Origin: Neorhizobium tomejilense
Lineage (GTDB): Bacteria; Pseudomonadota; Alphaproteobacteria; Rhizobiales; Rhizobiaceae
Assembly (NCBI GenBank): GCA_002968845.1
Contig: PVBG01000024.1
Location: forward strand, 1-64,000
Direction of reading: 5' to 3'
DNA length: 64,000 nucleotides
The notes beneath the pieces are model-generated. The model was not told where the DNA came from. It saw nothing but the letters and a program-made list of their open reading frames with translations, and did not search any database. How positions within the stretch are numbered: position 1 is the stretch's first letter; the number at the start of each line of letters is the position of its first letter. Made by a program: the position numbers and the translations under genes. Positions 17,524 to 26,375 of the stretch are shown here, piece by piece.

Positions 17524-17775
17524 TCACCAGCCCAGTCCGTCGAATTCTGTCAGGTCGATCCGCTTCCGGGGGTCGATGGGGATCCCCTTGGGCAGGACAA
17601 CGGCTTTCAGGACAGGCTTGCGGAAGTCCGGCGCATCCGGGTTCAGCTTCCTCGCGCGGGCGCCTGCTTTTTCGATCTTCGCGAAGCTGTCGATCGCGAC
17701 GTTCCTCGGCTTCGAGGGGATGACATCCGCGAACTCCTGGATGAACTCGTCGATGTGTGCTGCTACGGTGGTCAT
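17524..17775 (-). CDS. Small hypothetical protein
   Basis: 83 residues. ATG 17775 follows AGAGGAGAGAGACC, a strong ribosome-binding site. Basic C-terminal half. Coupled to the 17081-17521 gene. Confidence 0.65.
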   Translation of the reverse strand: MTTVAAHIDEFIQEFADVIPSKPRNVAIDSFAKIEKAGARARKLNPDAPDFRKPVLKAVVLPKGIPIDPRKRIDLTEFDGLGW

Positions 17776-17787
17776 GGTCTCTCTCCT

Positions 17788-18276
17788 CTATTTCGTGATC
17801 GTGAACTTGATGGACGGCTGGCGTTTGTAGGGATTGGGATCGTCGTCCGGATCCGGGATCTGCGCCCACTGCTCCGACGTGAACGGTTGGAAATGCGGCT
17901 CTCCGCTCTCTTCGGCGCTGAGGCCTGTCTTAAAGGCATCGAGCAGGACCCACTCGCCGTCGATGCGCTGAACCTTCGCGCCAATTCCGACGATGGATGT
18001 GAAGCCGTAATCGTGCCAAGACCGGAGGGCGGGGCCGACGCTGTAGGCGTAGAACGTCACGCCATCCCAATAGGATTCGGGTAGTCCGATCTCCTTCAGC
18101 ATCGCTTCGGCGCGATAGCAGCGGTGCTGCAGGCCTTCGAATCCGAACGTGTACTTGGCGTTCTTTTTCTTCAGGCTGCCGAGCAAGGCGTTGATTGGGT
18201 TCCGGTTGCGCAACGCGACGACATGAGTGCCGCCGAGCCGGATCAGGACATGTGGCTGGTAGACTAGCTCCGACAT
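17788..18276 (-). CDS. Hypothetical protein
   Basis: 162 residues with an ideal GGAGGTCTGAG-ATG start. Contains a basic segment (GSLKKKNAKYTFGFE) and an acidic proline-rich stretch (DPDDDPNPYK). No family recognised. Confidence 0.68.
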   Translation of the reverse strand: MSELVYQPHVLIRLGGTHVVALRNRNPINALLGSLKKKNAKYTFGFEGLQHRCYRAEAMLKEIGLPESYWDGVTFYAYSVGPALRSWHDYGFTSIVGIGAKVQRIDGEWVLLDAFKTGLSAEESGEPHFQPFTSEQWAQIPDPDDDPNPYKRQPSIKFTITK

Positions 18277-18277
18277 C

Positions 18278-18460
18278 TCAGACCTCCTTCTTTAGGAAGA
18301 CGGGGCGGATCGTCGAGCGGATCGCAGGCTGCTGCTCAAGGCCGAACAGGTGACCGACGTAGAGGTCTACGAGCCCGGATTCGTTGTAGACCTCGCCGTA
18401 TTCCGGCAGGTAGCCCGAGGCGTCTTCAAGGGCTTCGATGAAGGTGGTGTCATCGTTCAT
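18278..18460 (-). CDS. Small acidic protein, 60 residues
   Basis: First gene after module copy 4; GGAAC precedes ATG 18460 at a slightly long distance. Acidic N-terminal half, basic end (VFLKKEV). Stop and next start are almost adjacent (TGAGATG). Confidence 0.6.
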   Translation of the reverse strand: MNDDTTFIEALEDASGYLPEYGEVYNESGLVDLYVGHLFGLEQQPAIRSTIRPVFLKKEV

Positions 18461-18501
18461 AACTGTTCCGATCTCTGGTTTTGAGGCTCTATCGGCCTCT
18501 C

Positions 18502-18686
18502 CTGATTACAAGGATTGCTGTCGGCGGAGCCTACCGCAAGCATAAAAATCAACAGAAATCAGGACGTTATGAAAGTCGAAGTAATCGGCTCGATGGATGC
18601 TGGGGCCGTCAACAAAATGAGTTTGAAAATAAATCGGATGATGTGATGAAGAAGCCGCCGACAGGATTTTCCATCGGCGGCCTCGG
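18502..18686 (-). repeat. Intergenic operon module, copy 4
   Basis: A hairpin of CCGCCGATGG against CCTGTCGGCGG (about 18656-18682, weak T-run), TTTTGTTGACGG, then the leader TGATTTTTATGCTTGCGGTAG with GGCTCCGCCGACA at 18518-18552. Confidence 0.72.
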
Positions 18687-18688
18687 TG

Positions 18689-19606
18689 TCATCGGCCGTA
18701 AGAACGTCCTGCGTCCGGCTCCTGGTCACGGCTGTAGTTCCGGCCATCTTCCTGAGCCCGGAGGCGAGCCTGGTGAGCGCGGAAGGCGTCGCGGTCGGCT
18801 TGCGACCCGAACTGTGCCGTCACTGGGGCTGCGGCGCGTGCCTCTGCAGCTTTCAGGCGGGCGGCCTCCTCTTTCTGGGCGCGGAGAATGGCAATGTTGT
18901 TCATGCCGATCTCGATCATCTTCTCCTGAATGACGGACAGATCTCGCGTCATGATGGCCTTGCCGTCGTCCGTCGTGTAGCGCGGATCGACTTCCCCCAG
19001 AGAGCCATCCGGGTTTAGCTTTCTGCCGACCATGTAAGTGATCGCGCGGTTCTGGACGCCGTCGCGCTGAGGCGGGATCTTCTCAAGCGTTAGGCTCTTC
19101 GGATCCACATGGCCGGGCGTGAAGTTGGCGATATAGAAATTGATGACGGACTTTGATCCGTCCTCAGCGATATGCAGCATCCTACCGAGAACAGTCGTTG
19201 AGAGATGGCGGAGCCTTACGTCCCGGATCTCATTCGTTTTCTCATCACGAACACGCACCTGGACAATGTTGGGCGTGTCTTCGCCAATCTTGAATTGAGA
19301 GCCAATCTCCTTCGGGACAGATCTCTGCAGAGCATCGAATGCCTTGTTTCGGTCGCTGATCATTCGACGGATCGTAGCGCGTTCGACGGTCTGGTTGTCG
19401 AAGAACTCCTTATGAGGCTCCTTCGGCTTCGGAGCCTCGGTGTTCTTTGTGAACTCGTCCTCCGTCTCCTGTCGCATCCATCTTGCTGTCGTCGTGTACT
19501 GCGCTTTGCGTTCTGCTGCAGCCTTCGCGGCCTCCTGTTGTGCGCGGTAGGCGGCGCTGTTGTAGTAAGCCAGCTCCTCGGCAGTCTGTTGTCTTCCAGC
19601 ACTCAT
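18689..19606 (-). CDS. Hypothetical protein sharing a C-terminal tail with the 27.5-kb gene
   Basis: 305 residues from ATG 19606 with AGGAGGAACAGCA upstream. An N-terminal A/Q/K-rich helix (about 1-60) leads into a mixed domain. The last about 50 residues (APVTAQFGSQADRDAFRAHQ) closely match the end of the protein at 27514-28137, and the DNA is also clearly similar there, so the two share a duplicated or recombined module. Function unknown. Confidence 0.68.
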   Translation of the reverse strand: MSAGRQQTAEELAYYNSAAYRAQQEAAKAAAERKAQYTTTARWMRQETEDEFTKNTEAPKPKEPHKEFFDNQTVERATIRRMISDRNKAFDALQRSVPKEIGSQFKIGEDTPNIVQVRVRDEKTNEIRDVRLRHLSTTVLGRMLHIAEDGSKSVINFYIANFTPGHVDPKSLTLEKIPPQRDGVQNRAITYMVGRKLNPDGSLGEVDPRYTTDDGKAIMTRDLSVIQEKMIEIGMNNIAILRAQKEEAARLKAAEARAAAPVTAQFGSQADRDAFRAHQARLRAQEDGRNYSRDQEPDAGRSYGR

Positions 19607-19737
19607 TGCTGTTCCTCCTGTTATCGCGTCCTTCATGGCGCGTTGTCGAAATCGTCGGCGGCCAGCTCGCAAGGAACAACGGCGGCCGACAGGAGCAGCA
19701 GGGGGATCACTTTCCTCTCTACTGCCCCCGGTCATGG

Positions 19738-20175
19738 TCATCCGGGAAAGTCGGTGAGGTCGAGGCTGAGCCCGATCGTCTCCGCCCTGATGGGCCGTTC
19801 TGCCGATCGACGACCGGACGTCGGCCGGGACAGATCCCGTGGATACATGGAGCCATGCTTGAGACCGTTGGAAGCATGCTCGACAGCGCGGGTGATCGCC
19901 GTGAGGGTCGCCCAGTTCGACGCCTGCGCGAGAGCGATCTGGCGCTCCATGAGCTTGCGATCGCCTTGCGGAAAGTCGGAGAGATCGATCGTCGAGAACG
20001 TGGCCTCGATCTCCCTGGTGAGCAGCTCGAGCTTGTCGATCATCGCGTTCGCCTCCTGGAGCTGCGCGAGCGCGATGTCGTTCTTGGCGGCCTTCGCGTT
20101 CGCGATGGACTTCTGAGGGCCGCCGACTGGGCGGGAGACTGGCTTCGCAGTGGGGCGTTTCTGGTTCGTGGTCAT
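19738..20175 (-). CDS. Hypothetical helical protein
   Basis: 145 residues from ATG 20175 (AAAGGATTCC upstream). A basic proline-rich N-terminus, then a long helical region with coiled-coil character (LAQLQEANAMIDKLELLTRE). The end is rich in R and S. Unknown. Confidence 0.62.
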   Translation of the reverse strand: MTTNQKRPTAKPVSRPVGGPQKSIANAKAAKNDIALAQLQEANAMIDKLELLTREIEATFSTIDLSDFPQGDRKLMERQIALAQASNWATLTAITRAVEHASNGLKHGSMYPRDLSRPTSGRRSAERPIRAETIGLSLDLTDFPG

Positions 20176-20215
20176 GACTGGAATCCTTTCGTGAGATGTC
20201 ATGGGGAGTAGAAAG

Positions 20216-20237
20216 GGAGAGAGCCGAAACTCTCTCC
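20216..20237. terminator. Hairpin between two minus-strand genes
   Basis: GGAGAGAG-6-CTCTCTCC is a perfect 8-bp stem without a T-run, placed after the 20246 gene; it may terminate or process the message. It lies next to a GGAGTAGA word. Confidence 0.4.
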
Positions 20238-20245
20238 GGATGGTG

Positions 20246-20464
20246 TCAGGCAGCCTTGCGCTGCTTCAGGGCAACCAGCAGGTCGGTCACTGTGAGCCAG
20301 CCTCGGTGGTCAGCGGTGACCTTCGTACCGAGTTCCGGGATCAGTACGGCGCTGGGCTTCTGGTTCGTCCGGATCAGGCGGGTGCTGTAGCCAGCCTTCC
20401 GGATCCGCGACCGGGCGTTCTCGATTGTGATGACGTACTGTGGGAGGGGTGCTACCTGCTTCAT
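20246..20464 (-). CDS. Small basic protein, 72 residues
   Basis: Starts three bases after the upstream stop (coupled). Basic, with SRIRKAGYSTRLIRTNQKP and a helical tail (TVTDLLVALKQRKAA), consistent with nucleic-acid binding, but no family is recognised. Confidence 0.6.
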   Translation of the reverse strand: MKQVAPLPQYVITIENARSRIRKAGYSTRLIRTNQKPSAVLIPELGTKVTADHRGWLTVTDLLVALKQRKAA

Positions 20465-20466
20465 GA

Positions 20467-20886
20467 TCAGGCAGCCTTCTTGACGATCAGGTCGGCCACG
20501 GCACGCTTCTGGATGACCGGGATCAGCGCCTCAGGGACGACGAGATTTATCGAGGCGGGGTCGCCGCAGGAGCGATCGGAGCGCTCGATGCTCACGACCT
20601 TCCAGCCGTCGCGGGTGTAGCGATAGGTCACCATCGAGCCGATAACCGAGCGGCCCTTGCGCCTATAGGCCTTCGACCTCGGCGTGTCGGTGAGGTAGAT
20701 GCCTTCGATACCCAGGCAGTCCCTCTTGGACAGCTTGAGTGCAGCGCGGCGTTCTTCGAGTTCATCCGCCACATCTACGATCTCGCTCCAACGGACAGTC
20801 CACGCGGACGCCCTTCCTGCAGATGCCTCGACGGCGGGGTTGAGAGCTTCGAAAGTCAGTGGCAGCAGTGCGGTCTTCTTGCTCAT
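20467..20886 (-). CDS. Hypothetical protein
   Basis: 139 residues, AGGGAGAAC upstream; first gene after module copy 5. Helical middle (DVADELEERRAALKLSKRD) and a basic C-terminus. Unknown. Confidence 0.65.
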   Translation of the reverse strand: MSKKTALLPLTFEALNPAVEASAGRASAWTVRWSEIVDVADELEERRAALKLSKRDCLGIEGIYLTDTPRSKAYRRKGRSVIGSMVTYRYTRDGWKVVSIERSDRSCGDPASINLVVPEALIPVIQKRAVADLIVKKAA

Positions 20887-20928
20887 GGTGTTGTTCTCCC
20901 TCTATTCCGGCTTCGTTGATCGTGCCGT

Positions 20929-21118
20929 TGAATAAATGATTGCTGTCGGCGGAGCCTAACGCAAACGGAAAAATCGAAGGAAATAGCAAGTAAAGTCAGT
21001 CGCTTGGACACCGGAAGCGATAGGTTTCGGAATGCCGATCACGGTCAACAAAATGGCTTCGAAAATAATTTCGGGCCGGACACGAAAAATCCGCCGATAG
21101 GGATTTCCATCGGCGGAT
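20929..21118 (-). repeat. Intergenic operon module, copy 5
   Basis: The clearest full copy. Near-perfect terminator ATCCGCCGAT-loop-ATCGGCGGAT followed by TTTT (about 21086-21118), GAAATTATTTTCGAAGCC, TTTTGTTGACC, 70 variable bases, then the leader CGATTTTTCCGTTTGCG, GGCTCCGCCGACA and TTTATTCA. Confidence 0.8.
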
Positions 21119-21148
21119 TCTGATGTCGGGATCGATCGACGATCGGGG

Positions 21149-21490
21149 TCAGGCGGCTTTGTCGGCGTTGACCTGGTGCCAGTTCCGGATTGCCTCCGGA
21201 AGCTGCCTGGCGACGAACGCAGCTTGCTTAGCTACCTTGCCGCCGATGTCTCGGTAGAAGGCGAGAACGCCGGGATCGAGATAATCACGCTCTTCGATCA
21301 CGAACTCGATCGGGTCGAATTCGTCGACACCGGGCAGGTGCGCCCATGCGTATATCCGCACGCCGTCGTCATCGGTGATGTTGAAGCTGAACCACCATGG
21401 CGTGGTGGGATCGGTGCCTTCGACGGCGTAGCTGGTAACCTCGTAGACATCGAGGCGTGCGGCGAGCAGGGTGGTCTTTCTGTAGAACAT
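21149..21490 (-). CDS. Hypothetical protein
   Basis: 113 residues with a GGAGACTTCC site. Beta-rich with several tryptophans; helical C-terminus (AKQAAFVARQLPEAI). Last gene before the terminator of module copy 5. Unknown. Confidence 0.65.
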   Translation of the reverse strand: MFYRKTTLLAARLDVYEVTSYAVEGTDPTTPWWFSFNITDDDGVRIYAWAHLPGVDEFDPIEFVIEERDYLDPGVLAFYRDIGGKVAKQAAFVARQLPEAIRNWHQVNADKAA

Positions 21491-21601
21491 GGAAGTCTCC
21501 TGATGATGAGTTGATGGAGACCCTCATTGGGGAGCGATAACGAGCCCGGCGATCTGCTGCTGCGCAGCCGGGAGTCGGTGGCGGCCGTAGGCCGCCTGGT
21601 G

Positions 21602-21850
21602 TCAGGCGGCGAGCTCGCGGAATGTGCCGCTGCTGTCGTCCCAGATCCCGCCGTTCGACAAGGCCTCCTGCTCTGCAAGCTGCTTCGACTTCTGGCTGAA
21701 CTGGTGCATGGCATCGAGAAGGGCGGCGAGCTGCGCAGCCGACAGGGTGCCGACGACGCTCGCGGGGATGCTCTCGACGAAGGCGTCGAAGGTACGCGGG
21801 TGGCCGCCGATCAGTGACAGCGAGCGGGCGCGGTTGAGTTTGATGGTCAT
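21602..21850 (-). CDS. Small helical protein, 82 residues
   Basis: AAGGAGGAAATCC precedes ATG 21850. The N-terminus is basic and the rest helical (LSAAQLAALLDAMHQFSQKS). Unknown. Confidence 0.65.
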   Translation of the reverse strand: MTIKLNRARSLSLIGGHPRTFDAFVESIPASVVGTLSAAQLAALLDAMHQFSQKSKQLAEQEALSNGGIWDDSSGTFRELAA

Positions 21851-21904
21851 GGATTTCCTCCTTGGGGAATGTGTGGGCGGCTCCTCCTGCCGCCCGGATT
21901 GATG

Positions 21905-22228
21905 TCAGATGGTGAAGATCGAGCGGAACATGCTGTTGGCAGGGATCTCCAGTTCGACGACACCTGCGAACGGTCTGTCGGGGCGTTCCTCAAGGAAGCT
22001 GCGAGCGCGATCGGCCAGTTTCACTGACACCTTCGGATCGTAGGCCTTGTTCAGATGCTCGGCGTATTCGACCGGGCCACGCAGATCGCAAGGGCGGGTC
22101 ATGGTCTCCCGGGCGTTCCGGAGGTGCTGAAGAGTCGCGCGGTGATGACGATCGAAGACGGTCACGGTGTCGAAGATGGCGAGGTAGCTGTCGATGGCCG
22201 ACTGCTGCTGTTCAAGAGTGGTGGTCAT
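21905..22228 (-). CDS. Hypothetical protein, 107 residues
   Basis: GGAAACCC before ATG 22228. Histidine- and arginine-rich first half (FDRHHRATLQHLRNARE). Ends FRSIFTI. Unknown. Confidence 0.65.
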   Translation of the reverse strand: MTTTLEQQQSAIDSYLAIFDTVTVFDRHHRATLQHLRNARETMTRPCDLRGPVEYAEHLNKAYDPKVSVKLADRARSFLEERPDRPFAGVVELEIPANSMFRSIFTI

Positions 22229-22292
22229 GTCTGGGTTTCCTGTGATCTCGGGGAAGGGATGGGCGGCTCCTCTGGCCGCCCTGTTGGTGTCG

Positions 22293-22709
22293 TCAGGCTG
22301 CTTTCAGAGCCAACTCGGTTGCAATGCTCACGCTGCCTTCGTCTTCGTAGTTGATGACGAGATCGAACAGACCCAACCCCTCCGCGTCCGGCTCGTAGGC
22401 GACAAGGTAATCTCCGAACATCTTCGGCGGCTGACCCTTCATGCGCTTGCAGATCCGATCGAATGCATTGCTGTCGGTCGGGTGGTTGCCGTAGTGGTAC
22501 ATCTCTTCAACGGCTTCGATGTCGAGATCGATCTGTTCGACGGCGTCTGCCGCTTGTTCCATCGCCCACTTAAAGAGGCGATACCCTGCGTCCGACATGC
22601 GATCGACGCCAACGGCATCCAGTTCCCAAGCGCGGTTGAGGGCGCGGATGAAGGCCTTGTCGGCTTCCTCGGAAAGTGTGGTCCGGACGTCTTCAATTTT
22701 CTTGGTCAT
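22293..22709 (-). CDS. Acidic hypothetical protein, 138 residues
   Basis: AGGGAAA before ATG 22709; first gene after module copy 6. Acidic and mainly helical (RLFKWAMEQAADAVEQIDLD). Unknown. Confidence 0.65.
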   Translation of the reverse strand: MTKKIEDVRTTLSEEADKAFIRALNRAWELDAVGVDRMSDAGYRLFKWAMEQAADAVEQIDLDIEAVEEMYHYGNHPTDSNAFDRICKRMKGQPPKMFGDYLVAYEPDAEGLGLFDLVINYEDEGSVSIATELALKAA

Positions 22710-22760
22710 TTCATTTTCCCTGTTCTCTGAAGGTCAGGAAGTCGTTGTCTCGCTTCCCTT

Positions 22761-22917
22761 ATGAATATGATGCTTGTCGGCGGAACATACCGCAAGCGTA
22801 ATAATCCAACAAAATGAAGTGCCGAAAATTAGCCCGCGGAATTGCTCGCACGGTCAACAAACTTTTTTCTTGAAGCCATGGAAAAAGACGCCGACGGCGG
22901 GTTTTCTATCGGCGGAT
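22761..22917 (-). repeat. Intergenic operon module, copy 6
   Basis: A terminator hairpin with TTTTT (about 22882-22917), TTTGTTGACCG, a short variable part, then a variant leader (GGATTATTACGCTTGCGGTA, TGTTCCGCCGACA) and CATATTCA. Confidence 0.75.
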
Positions 22918-22943
22918 CCTGCAAGGGCAGGGGGTGACAGTCC

Positions 22944-23336
22944 CTATGACTGTCCCGGTATCAGGTACTCGACGAACGCGCTCTTCCGAAGACTGACCAG
23001 ACGGCGGCTGGCATCCAGGATGCGGCGGCGCTGCTTGTCCTGATCGAAGCCGAACTCGCTGATCAGCGGCCGAATGAAGGGGCTGTCGATCCTGAGCTGC
23101 GCCATGCGTTCCGATCTCGATGTCAACAATTGCCGGATTTCCCTGACAGGCAATTTCAGGATGTCGTCCCATTCCACGAACTGGCCGTGGTCGCCGGACT
23201 GCTCCCGCAGGCTGTCGATCTCCTGCTGCGCGACCTGGACAAGCTCCGGCCGATCCCGCAGGGTGCGTGCGATCAGGCGATGCCTGAACAGGCTCTCGAG
23301 AAGGCGACGGTAATCTGCGGGGAGGTGTCTGGACAT
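22944..23336 (-). CDS. Basic hypothetical protein, 130 residues
   Basis: Very rich in R and L (RRLLESLFRHRLIARTLRD), mainly helical, possibly nucleic-acid binding. The ribosome-binding site is weak; the start lies 40 bases downstream (in transcription) of a long inverted repeat, so the mRNA leader may be structured. Confidence 0.6.
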   Translation of the reverse strand: MSRHLPADYRRLLESLFRHRLIARTLRDRPELVQVAQQEIDSLREQSGDHGQFVEWDDILKLPVREIRQLLTSRSERMAQLRIDSPFIRPLISEFGFDQDKQRRRILDASRRLVSLRKSAFVEYLIPGQS

Positions 23337-23375
23337 GGGATGGGCTGGCTTCCGATAAGTTCCGAGCCGTGCCCG

Positions 23376-23415
23376 GGAGTAGAAGGGGACAGGATATCCG
23401 TTCTCCCTCTATTCC
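23376..23415. repeat. 40-bp imperfect inverted repeat (GGAGTAGA ... GGATATCC ... TCTATTCC)
   Basis: The arms start GGAGTAGAAGGGG and end CTCCCTCTATTCC around a GGATATCC centre. It belongs to the same word family as the repeat at 11954-11994. It could be a protein-binding palindrome or an RNA hairpin; the role is unknown. Confidence 0.5.
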
Positions 23416-23423
23416 GGAATCCC

Positions 23424-23690
23424 TCAGGCTGCCATCAGCTCGGCGGCTTCTGGATCATCGTCGACTAGATCGTCGATGATGTCGGATATGTCTACGAGGG
23501 TCTCATAAAGCAGGTGAATAGCATCGAGAGCCTTCCTAGCTCTGACCTTTTGGTAGTCCGAGAAATCTCCCTCGAGGATGGTTCCAAGGCTTTCGATCGC
23601 CTGTCGATCTTCCAATGGCTCGCCAGTGTGGGAGATGTGGTTGATCCGTTGGCTATAAACGAGCAGGGCCGTGAATGCTGGATTGGACAT
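23424..23690 (-). CDS. Small acidic helical protein, 88 residues
   Basis: AGGAGGAACCC before ATG 23690. The acidic C-terminus (DISDIIDDLVDDDPEAAELM) could act as a nucleic-acid mimic or an interaction tail. Unknown. Confidence 0.65.
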   Translation of the reverse strand: MSNPAFTALLVYSQRINHISHTGEPLEDRQAIESLGTILEGDFSDYQKVRARKALDAIHLLYETLVDISDIIDDLVDDDPEAAELMAA

Positions 23691-23764
23691 GGGTTCCTCC
23701 TATGATGTCCGATGTTGTGAGTGAGGACTGGGGCGGCTCCTCGACCGCCCCGACCTGTGATTGA

Positions 23765-24448
23765 TTAGCAGCCCGTTTCGCGGCGCATGAATGTGATGAT
23801 CTTCTCGCGGCAGTCGGCAGACTTGGCGATCTGCTCGTCTGTCATGTTCGCGGTGAAGAGCTCGTGGCGGCTTTCGTCGGTCCTGTTCTTCACATTGAGG
23901 CCGAGAAGTTCGGTGGTGCGATCGAATGTCTTGACCTTTTTGTTGAACCGCTCCTCAGCCTGGAACAGCACACCGTCGATCATGAAGAGGACGGTTGCCA
24001 CGCTGAAGGCGTTCTTTCCCTTCCCGAAGTCATTGGAGTATGCGGAGATGAACTTGAACCCAGAGTCGATGCGATCGATGGTCTTGGCGGTCTCGATGGC
24101 ACGATCGATTTCGACACGCTCCCGCGCCCTGTCTAGGTTGCGCTGCGCTGTTTCGAGATCATCAGTAAACGACCCGAGGAAACGGCCCACACTCTCTCGG
24201 GTGTGCTTGACATCATTAGAGATGTTCTCTGCACGCGCTATCAAATAGCTCAAGAACCGCTTCTGTGCGCTGCACTCGTAGAATGCAAAAGTCTCTTCCG
24301 CGCTCGTCCAGTTTGGTTTGAGACTTTCGATTTCGCCAAGCTCATCAAGACGAGCGAAGATCCCGGCAAGCTCCTCAGAGGTCGATACCATCACGGCATC
24401 GAGATCAGCAGCAGTATCCCGGAGGATGGTGTTGATGGTGGTATTCAT
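23765..24448 (-). CDS. Hypothetical helical protein
   Basis: 227 residues, AGGAAG before ATG 24448; first gene after module copy 7. Long helices with coiled-coil character in the middle (TAQRNLDRARERVEIDRAIE). No membrane segment and no catalytic motif seen. Confidence 0.68.
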   Translation of the reverse strand: MNTTINTILRDTAADLDAVMVSTSEELAGIFARLDELGEIESLKPNWTSAEETFAFYECSAQKRFLSYLIARAENISNDVKHTRESVGRFLGSFTDDLETAQRNLDRARERVEIDRAIETAKTIDRIDSGFKFISAYSNDFGKGKNAFSVATVLFMIDGVLFQAEERFNKKVKTFDRTTELLGLNVKNRTDESRHELFTANMTDEQIAKSADCREKIITFMRRETGC

Positions 24449-24500
24449 GGTGAACTTCCTAGCTCTGGAGATCTCAGGAAGTCGTTGTTTTCGCTTCCCT

Positions 24501-24687
24501 TATTAATAGACTGCCTGACGGCGGAACCTACCACAAGCGCAACAATCAGAAAAAATGACAACGCTTGGAAAGCGGAAAGAATAGCCCGCGTAAATGCTCA
24601 ACACGTCCACGAATTTTTTTTGAGAAAGATGCTTGGAGGCATGAAAAAACCGCCGATGAAGGCGGTTCTGTCGGCGGATTTCATCGG
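24501..24687 (-). repeat. Intergenic operon module, copy 7 (diverged)
   Basis: A terminator hairpin (CGCCTTCATCGGCGG then TTTTTT, 24643-24680), a diverged TTCGTGGACG block instead of TTGTTGACC, and a leader variant (TGATTGTTGCGCTTGTGGTA, GGTTCCGCCGTCA) with TCTATTAATA. Confidence 0.7.
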
Positions 24688-24700
24688 CGGATCGGCGGCC

Positions 24701-25072
24701 TTACAGGCTCTGACAAGCAGCCATTCTGGCGGCCAGCTTGGCGGCGAAGTGCTTGCCCTTCACCGGGGTCGGCTTCGGCGCCTGGACTTCGAGGCTCTCC
24801 TCCTCGATCGCAAGGAACAGCAGCGGCAGGATCTCGCGGGACAGGTGGACGTCGTTCCGTCCGCTGGCTCCGGCCCGGACATGCAGACAGACAGCGTCCT
24901 CCCATGCAGTGAGGTCGGCAGCCAGGGCGTCGATCTCTTCCTCGGTTCGCGTCTGCTGCAACACGCGGACGGCCCGCATCATGGCATCAGCGGCTGTTTC
25001 CGGCTCACGGCTCCGGGAGTGGCACCGAACGGCATCCTTGACGGCATCGTAGCCTGTGTATTCGTCTCTCAT
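24701..25072 (-). CDS. Hypothetical protein, 123 residues
   Basis: AGAAAGAGAGAGACC before ATG 25072. Alpha-helical, with arginine-rich start and lysine/alanine-rich end. A long plus-strand frame overlaps it but is its shadow. Unknown. Confidence 0.65.
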   Translation of the reverse strand: MRDEYTGYDAVKDAVRCHSRSREPETAADAMMRAVRVLQQTRTEEEIDALAADLTAWEDAVCLHVRAGASGRNDVHLSREILPLLFLAIEEESLEVQAPKPTPVKGKHFAAKLAARMAACQSL

Positions 25073-25138
25073 GGTCTCTCTCTTTCTACTCCGAAGGGGC
25101 GGGGGCGACTCCTCTGGCCGCTCCCCTTATCGATGTGG

Positions 25139-25720
25139 TCAGGCAGCGATCCTTGCTGCTGCTGCTCTCCTGCTGAAGACATAGTTGATGTCGTCATCGA
25201 TCTGGTCGTCGGTCAGGCCGCTTGCCTTTCCGGCGCTGATGACTGCCCGGCGCAGGGCGAAGAGGCTCGTTGGAGTGCCCTGCCATTCTTCCATGGCGAC
25301 GCGAGCGTGCCAGTACTGCACGAGCGCGAGGTCACGCCTAGCTTCCTCGACTTCTTCGAGAGCCTGGACAAGGCGGCCGTAGCGAGCGGCCAGTTCATAC
25401 CGACCGCTGACGAGAGCGTCGATGGCAGCAGCGCGAAGGGTGAAGACTTCGGAGGTCAGGCCATCGAAGGAAACCTTGGACACGATGGTCAGAGTGCGGG
25501 TCTTCGCGAACTTGGCGAGTTCGACGAGTTCCTCGCCGCTGAGGCTGTTCGTCATGATCGTTATGACGGATCCCTTCGGGCAGGAAACGATGCGCTGCAT
25601 GAGGCCGTAGGCGCTGGCGAAGACGCCGCCCTGAGCGAGTTCCTCGCGGTGCGCGACCGGAGTGGACATGAAGTCCGAGGACGAGAAGAGGGAGATGTTC
25701 TGAGCGAGTTTCTTAGCCAT
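25139..25720 (-). CDS. Hypothetical protein, 193 residues
   Basis: GGAACAC before ATG 25720; first gene after module copy 8. The N-terminal region resembles an alpha/beta fold (GSVITIMTNSLSGEELVELA) and the C-terminal half is helical. No family named with confidence. Confidence 0.66.
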   Translation of the reverse strand: MAKKLAQNISLFSSSDFMSTPVAHREELAQGGVFASAYGLMQRIVSCPKGSVITIMTNSLSGEELVELAKFAKTRTLTIVSKVSFDGLTSEVFTLRAAAIDALVSGRYELAARYGRLVQALEEVEEARRDLALVQYWHARVAMEEWQGTPTSLFALRRAVISAGKASGLTDDQIDDDINYVFSRRAAAARIAA

Positions 25721-25772
25721 TTGGTGTGTTCCGATCTCTGGATGTCTCGGGAAGTCATTGTTTCCGCTTCCG

Positions 25773-25953
25773 TTATTAATAGAGTGCCTGTCGGCGCGGC
25801 TTACCGTAAGCGATAAAATCCAACAAAATGGCGATGCTCAGAAACCGGAAGTAATGCGTGCGGCATAGCGAGGGATGTCCACGAATTTTTCTTCAAAAAA
25901 GTTCTTGGCGGCATAAAAAAACCGCCGACGGACGGCGGTTCTGTCGGCGGCTA
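25773..25953 (-). repeat. Intergenic operon module, copy 8 (diverged)
   Basis: A terminator CCGCCGTCCGTCGGCGG followed by seven T (about 25917-25940), a TTCGTGGACA block like copy 7, and a leader variant (GGATTTTATCGCTTACGGTA, GCCGCGCCGACA) with TCTATTAATA. Confidence 0.7.
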
Positions 25954-25970
25954 GCGATCGTCGATCGGGG

Positions 25971-26318
25971 TCAGATACGGATGATAAAGGACCCGTCGGG
26001 CCTTGGTACGGATACGACAATCGGGCGGTCTGCTGCGGCAGGCTGTTTGCGCTCTCGGTCGGCACGGTAGTCCAGGACTCCGTCGATGGCTTGAAGGGCG
26101 AGGGCGATGTCGTCCTCGAGTTCGTTCTCTTGGCACTGGCCGATGTCTCCAACGGCCCACTGAGCAGCCCACAGGAGATTGCTCAGGTGGAAGTTGCCGC
26201 CGTCAGTCATGTCCTGGATGCGGTCGGCATGGATGCGGATCTCGTCGAGGCCGGTCGTCGTCGGCAGCACTGCTGCAATGGCCTTGAGGGCTGCACGGTC
26301 GGTCTTGGTTAGCGTCAT
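25971..26318 (-). CDS. Hypothetical protein, 115 residues
   Basis: GGAGGAGAACCACCC before ATG 26318. Helical first part with a conserved-looking GLDEIRIHADRIQDM segment; basic proline-rich end (YRADRERKQPAAADRP). Unknown. Confidence 0.66.
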   Translation of the reverse strand: MTLTKTDRAALKAIAAVLPTTTGLDEIRIHADRIQDMTDGGNFHLSNLLWAAQWAVGDIGQCQENELEDDIALALQAIDGVLDYRADRERKQPAAADRPIVVSVPRPDGSFIIRI

Positions 26319-26375
26319 GGGTGGTTCTCCTCCGGAAATGTGGGGAAGCCCTCCTCGGCCTCCCCTGTGGGGTTG

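Noticed and set aside
24203..25816. 537-codon plus-strand reading frame
   Set aside because: Lies antisense to several well-supported minus-strand genes and across a terminator module; no ribosome-binding site or protein-like composition.
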